Below are positions 22,729 to 23,018 of a DNA stretch of 23,018 nucleotides, piece by piece. The notes beneath the pieces were generated by a model that made no database searches, was not told where the DNA came from, and worked only from the letters and a program-made list of their open reading frames with translations. Position 1 is the stretch's first letter. The number at the start of each line of letters is the position of its first letter. The DNA lies in contig CAXTJP010000037.1 in NCBI GenBank assembly GCA_964244615.1, forward strand, positions 1-23,018, in the 5' to 3' direction. The translations under genes and the position numbers were made by a program. The stretch comes from BOG-908 sp964244615 (GTDB lineage Bacteria; Pseudomonadota; Alphaproteobacteria; Acetobacterales; Acetobacteraceae).

Positions 22729-23018
22729 ATGGACGAAGCGTCGACCGCCCCGGCCAAGACCGGCGGCAACATCCCCGAATACACCGTGGGCGAGCTGTCC
22801 GGCGCCATCAAGCGCACGCTGGAGGGCGCGTTCGGCCGCATCCGGGTGCGCGGCGAGATCACCGAGCTGAAGCAGTACGGCTCCGGCCACACCTATCTCA
22901 GCCTGAAGGACGAGGGCGGCAAGGTGCGCGCGGTGATCTGGAAGACCACCCTGCCGCGCCTCGGCCTGCGCCCGGAGAACGGGGTGGAGGTGATCGCCAC
23001 CGGCAAGATCTCCGCCTA
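22729..23018 (+). CDS. xseA: Exodeoxyribonuclease VII large subunit (5' part only)
   Basis: The first 96 codons are present and the gene runs off the window. They give an N-terminal tail (MDEASTAPAKTGGN) and then the OB-fold: EYTVGELSGAIKRTLEGAFG, VRGEITELKQYGSGHTYLSL and KDEGGKVRAVIWKTTLPRLG, which is the XseA nucleic-acid-binding domain. Exonuclease VII degrades single-stranded DNA and works with the small subunit XseB. The ATG at 22729 lies 55 bases from the divergent purD start. Confidence 0.93.
   Translation, partial: MDEASTAPAKTGGNIPEYTVGELSGAIKRTLEGAFGRIRVRGEITELKQYGSGHTYLSLKDEGGKVRAVIWKTTLPRLGLRPENGVEVIATGKISA

Overview
The window is GC-rich chromosomal DNA (roughly 70% GC by eye). 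Codon use, short overlapping genes and protein sequences resemble an alphaproteobacterium of the Acetobacteraceae (Rhodospirillales); this is inferred from protein resemblance, not from an rRNA marker. The left part (1-9394) is mainly housekeeping: rlmN with an upstream IalB-family secreted protein (minus), a SAM methyltransferase, a TIGR02300-type zinc-ribbon/acidic-tail protein, a radical-SAM protein with a C-terminal helix-hairpin-helix and its usual partner, a DUF4130-UdgX fusion, then pdxH (minus) diverging from fabI and aroC. The two DNA-repair genes are separated by a 331-bp insert that holds the fossil of a vapBC toxin-antitoxin pair and a multi-hairpin inverted repeat. Three related A/T-rich hairpin repeats lie at gene ends in this part. 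The middle (9395-13092) has an unrecognised 408-residue protein, a 408-bp spacer with a good sigma-54-type promoter match, and a secreted GH26-like glycoside hydrolase with extra C-terminal beta-domains. The most distinctive region is 13160-20386, eight minus-strand genes packed with 4-base overlaps or 4-5 base gaps: a HAD phosphatase/phosphomutase, a CgeB-type glycosyltransferase, a sugar-nucleotide pyrophosphorylase, a CmoB-like (TIGR04290-like) methyltransferase, a cytoplasmic clan GH-A-type hydrolase, a GT4 glycosyltransferase, a CelD-type acetyltransferase and a second methyltransferase. Together they look like a unit that activates, transfers and decorates sugars for a surface glycan or glycosylated metabolite. 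The hydrolase appears to be a circular permutant of the usual TIM barrel: strand 4 with the NEP motif is at its N-terminus and the strand 1-3 segment is at its C-terminus. The GT4/acetyltransferase junction carries a 29-bp tandem duplication that makes a second ATGA start and a 10-codon mini-ORF. The right end (20432-23018) has the fossil C-terminus of a zinc alcohol dehydrogenase, a secreted HbpS/GlcG-like heme-binding protein, purD, and the 5' end of xseA leaving the window. No tRNA, rRNA, CRISPR array or intact insertion sequence was seen.
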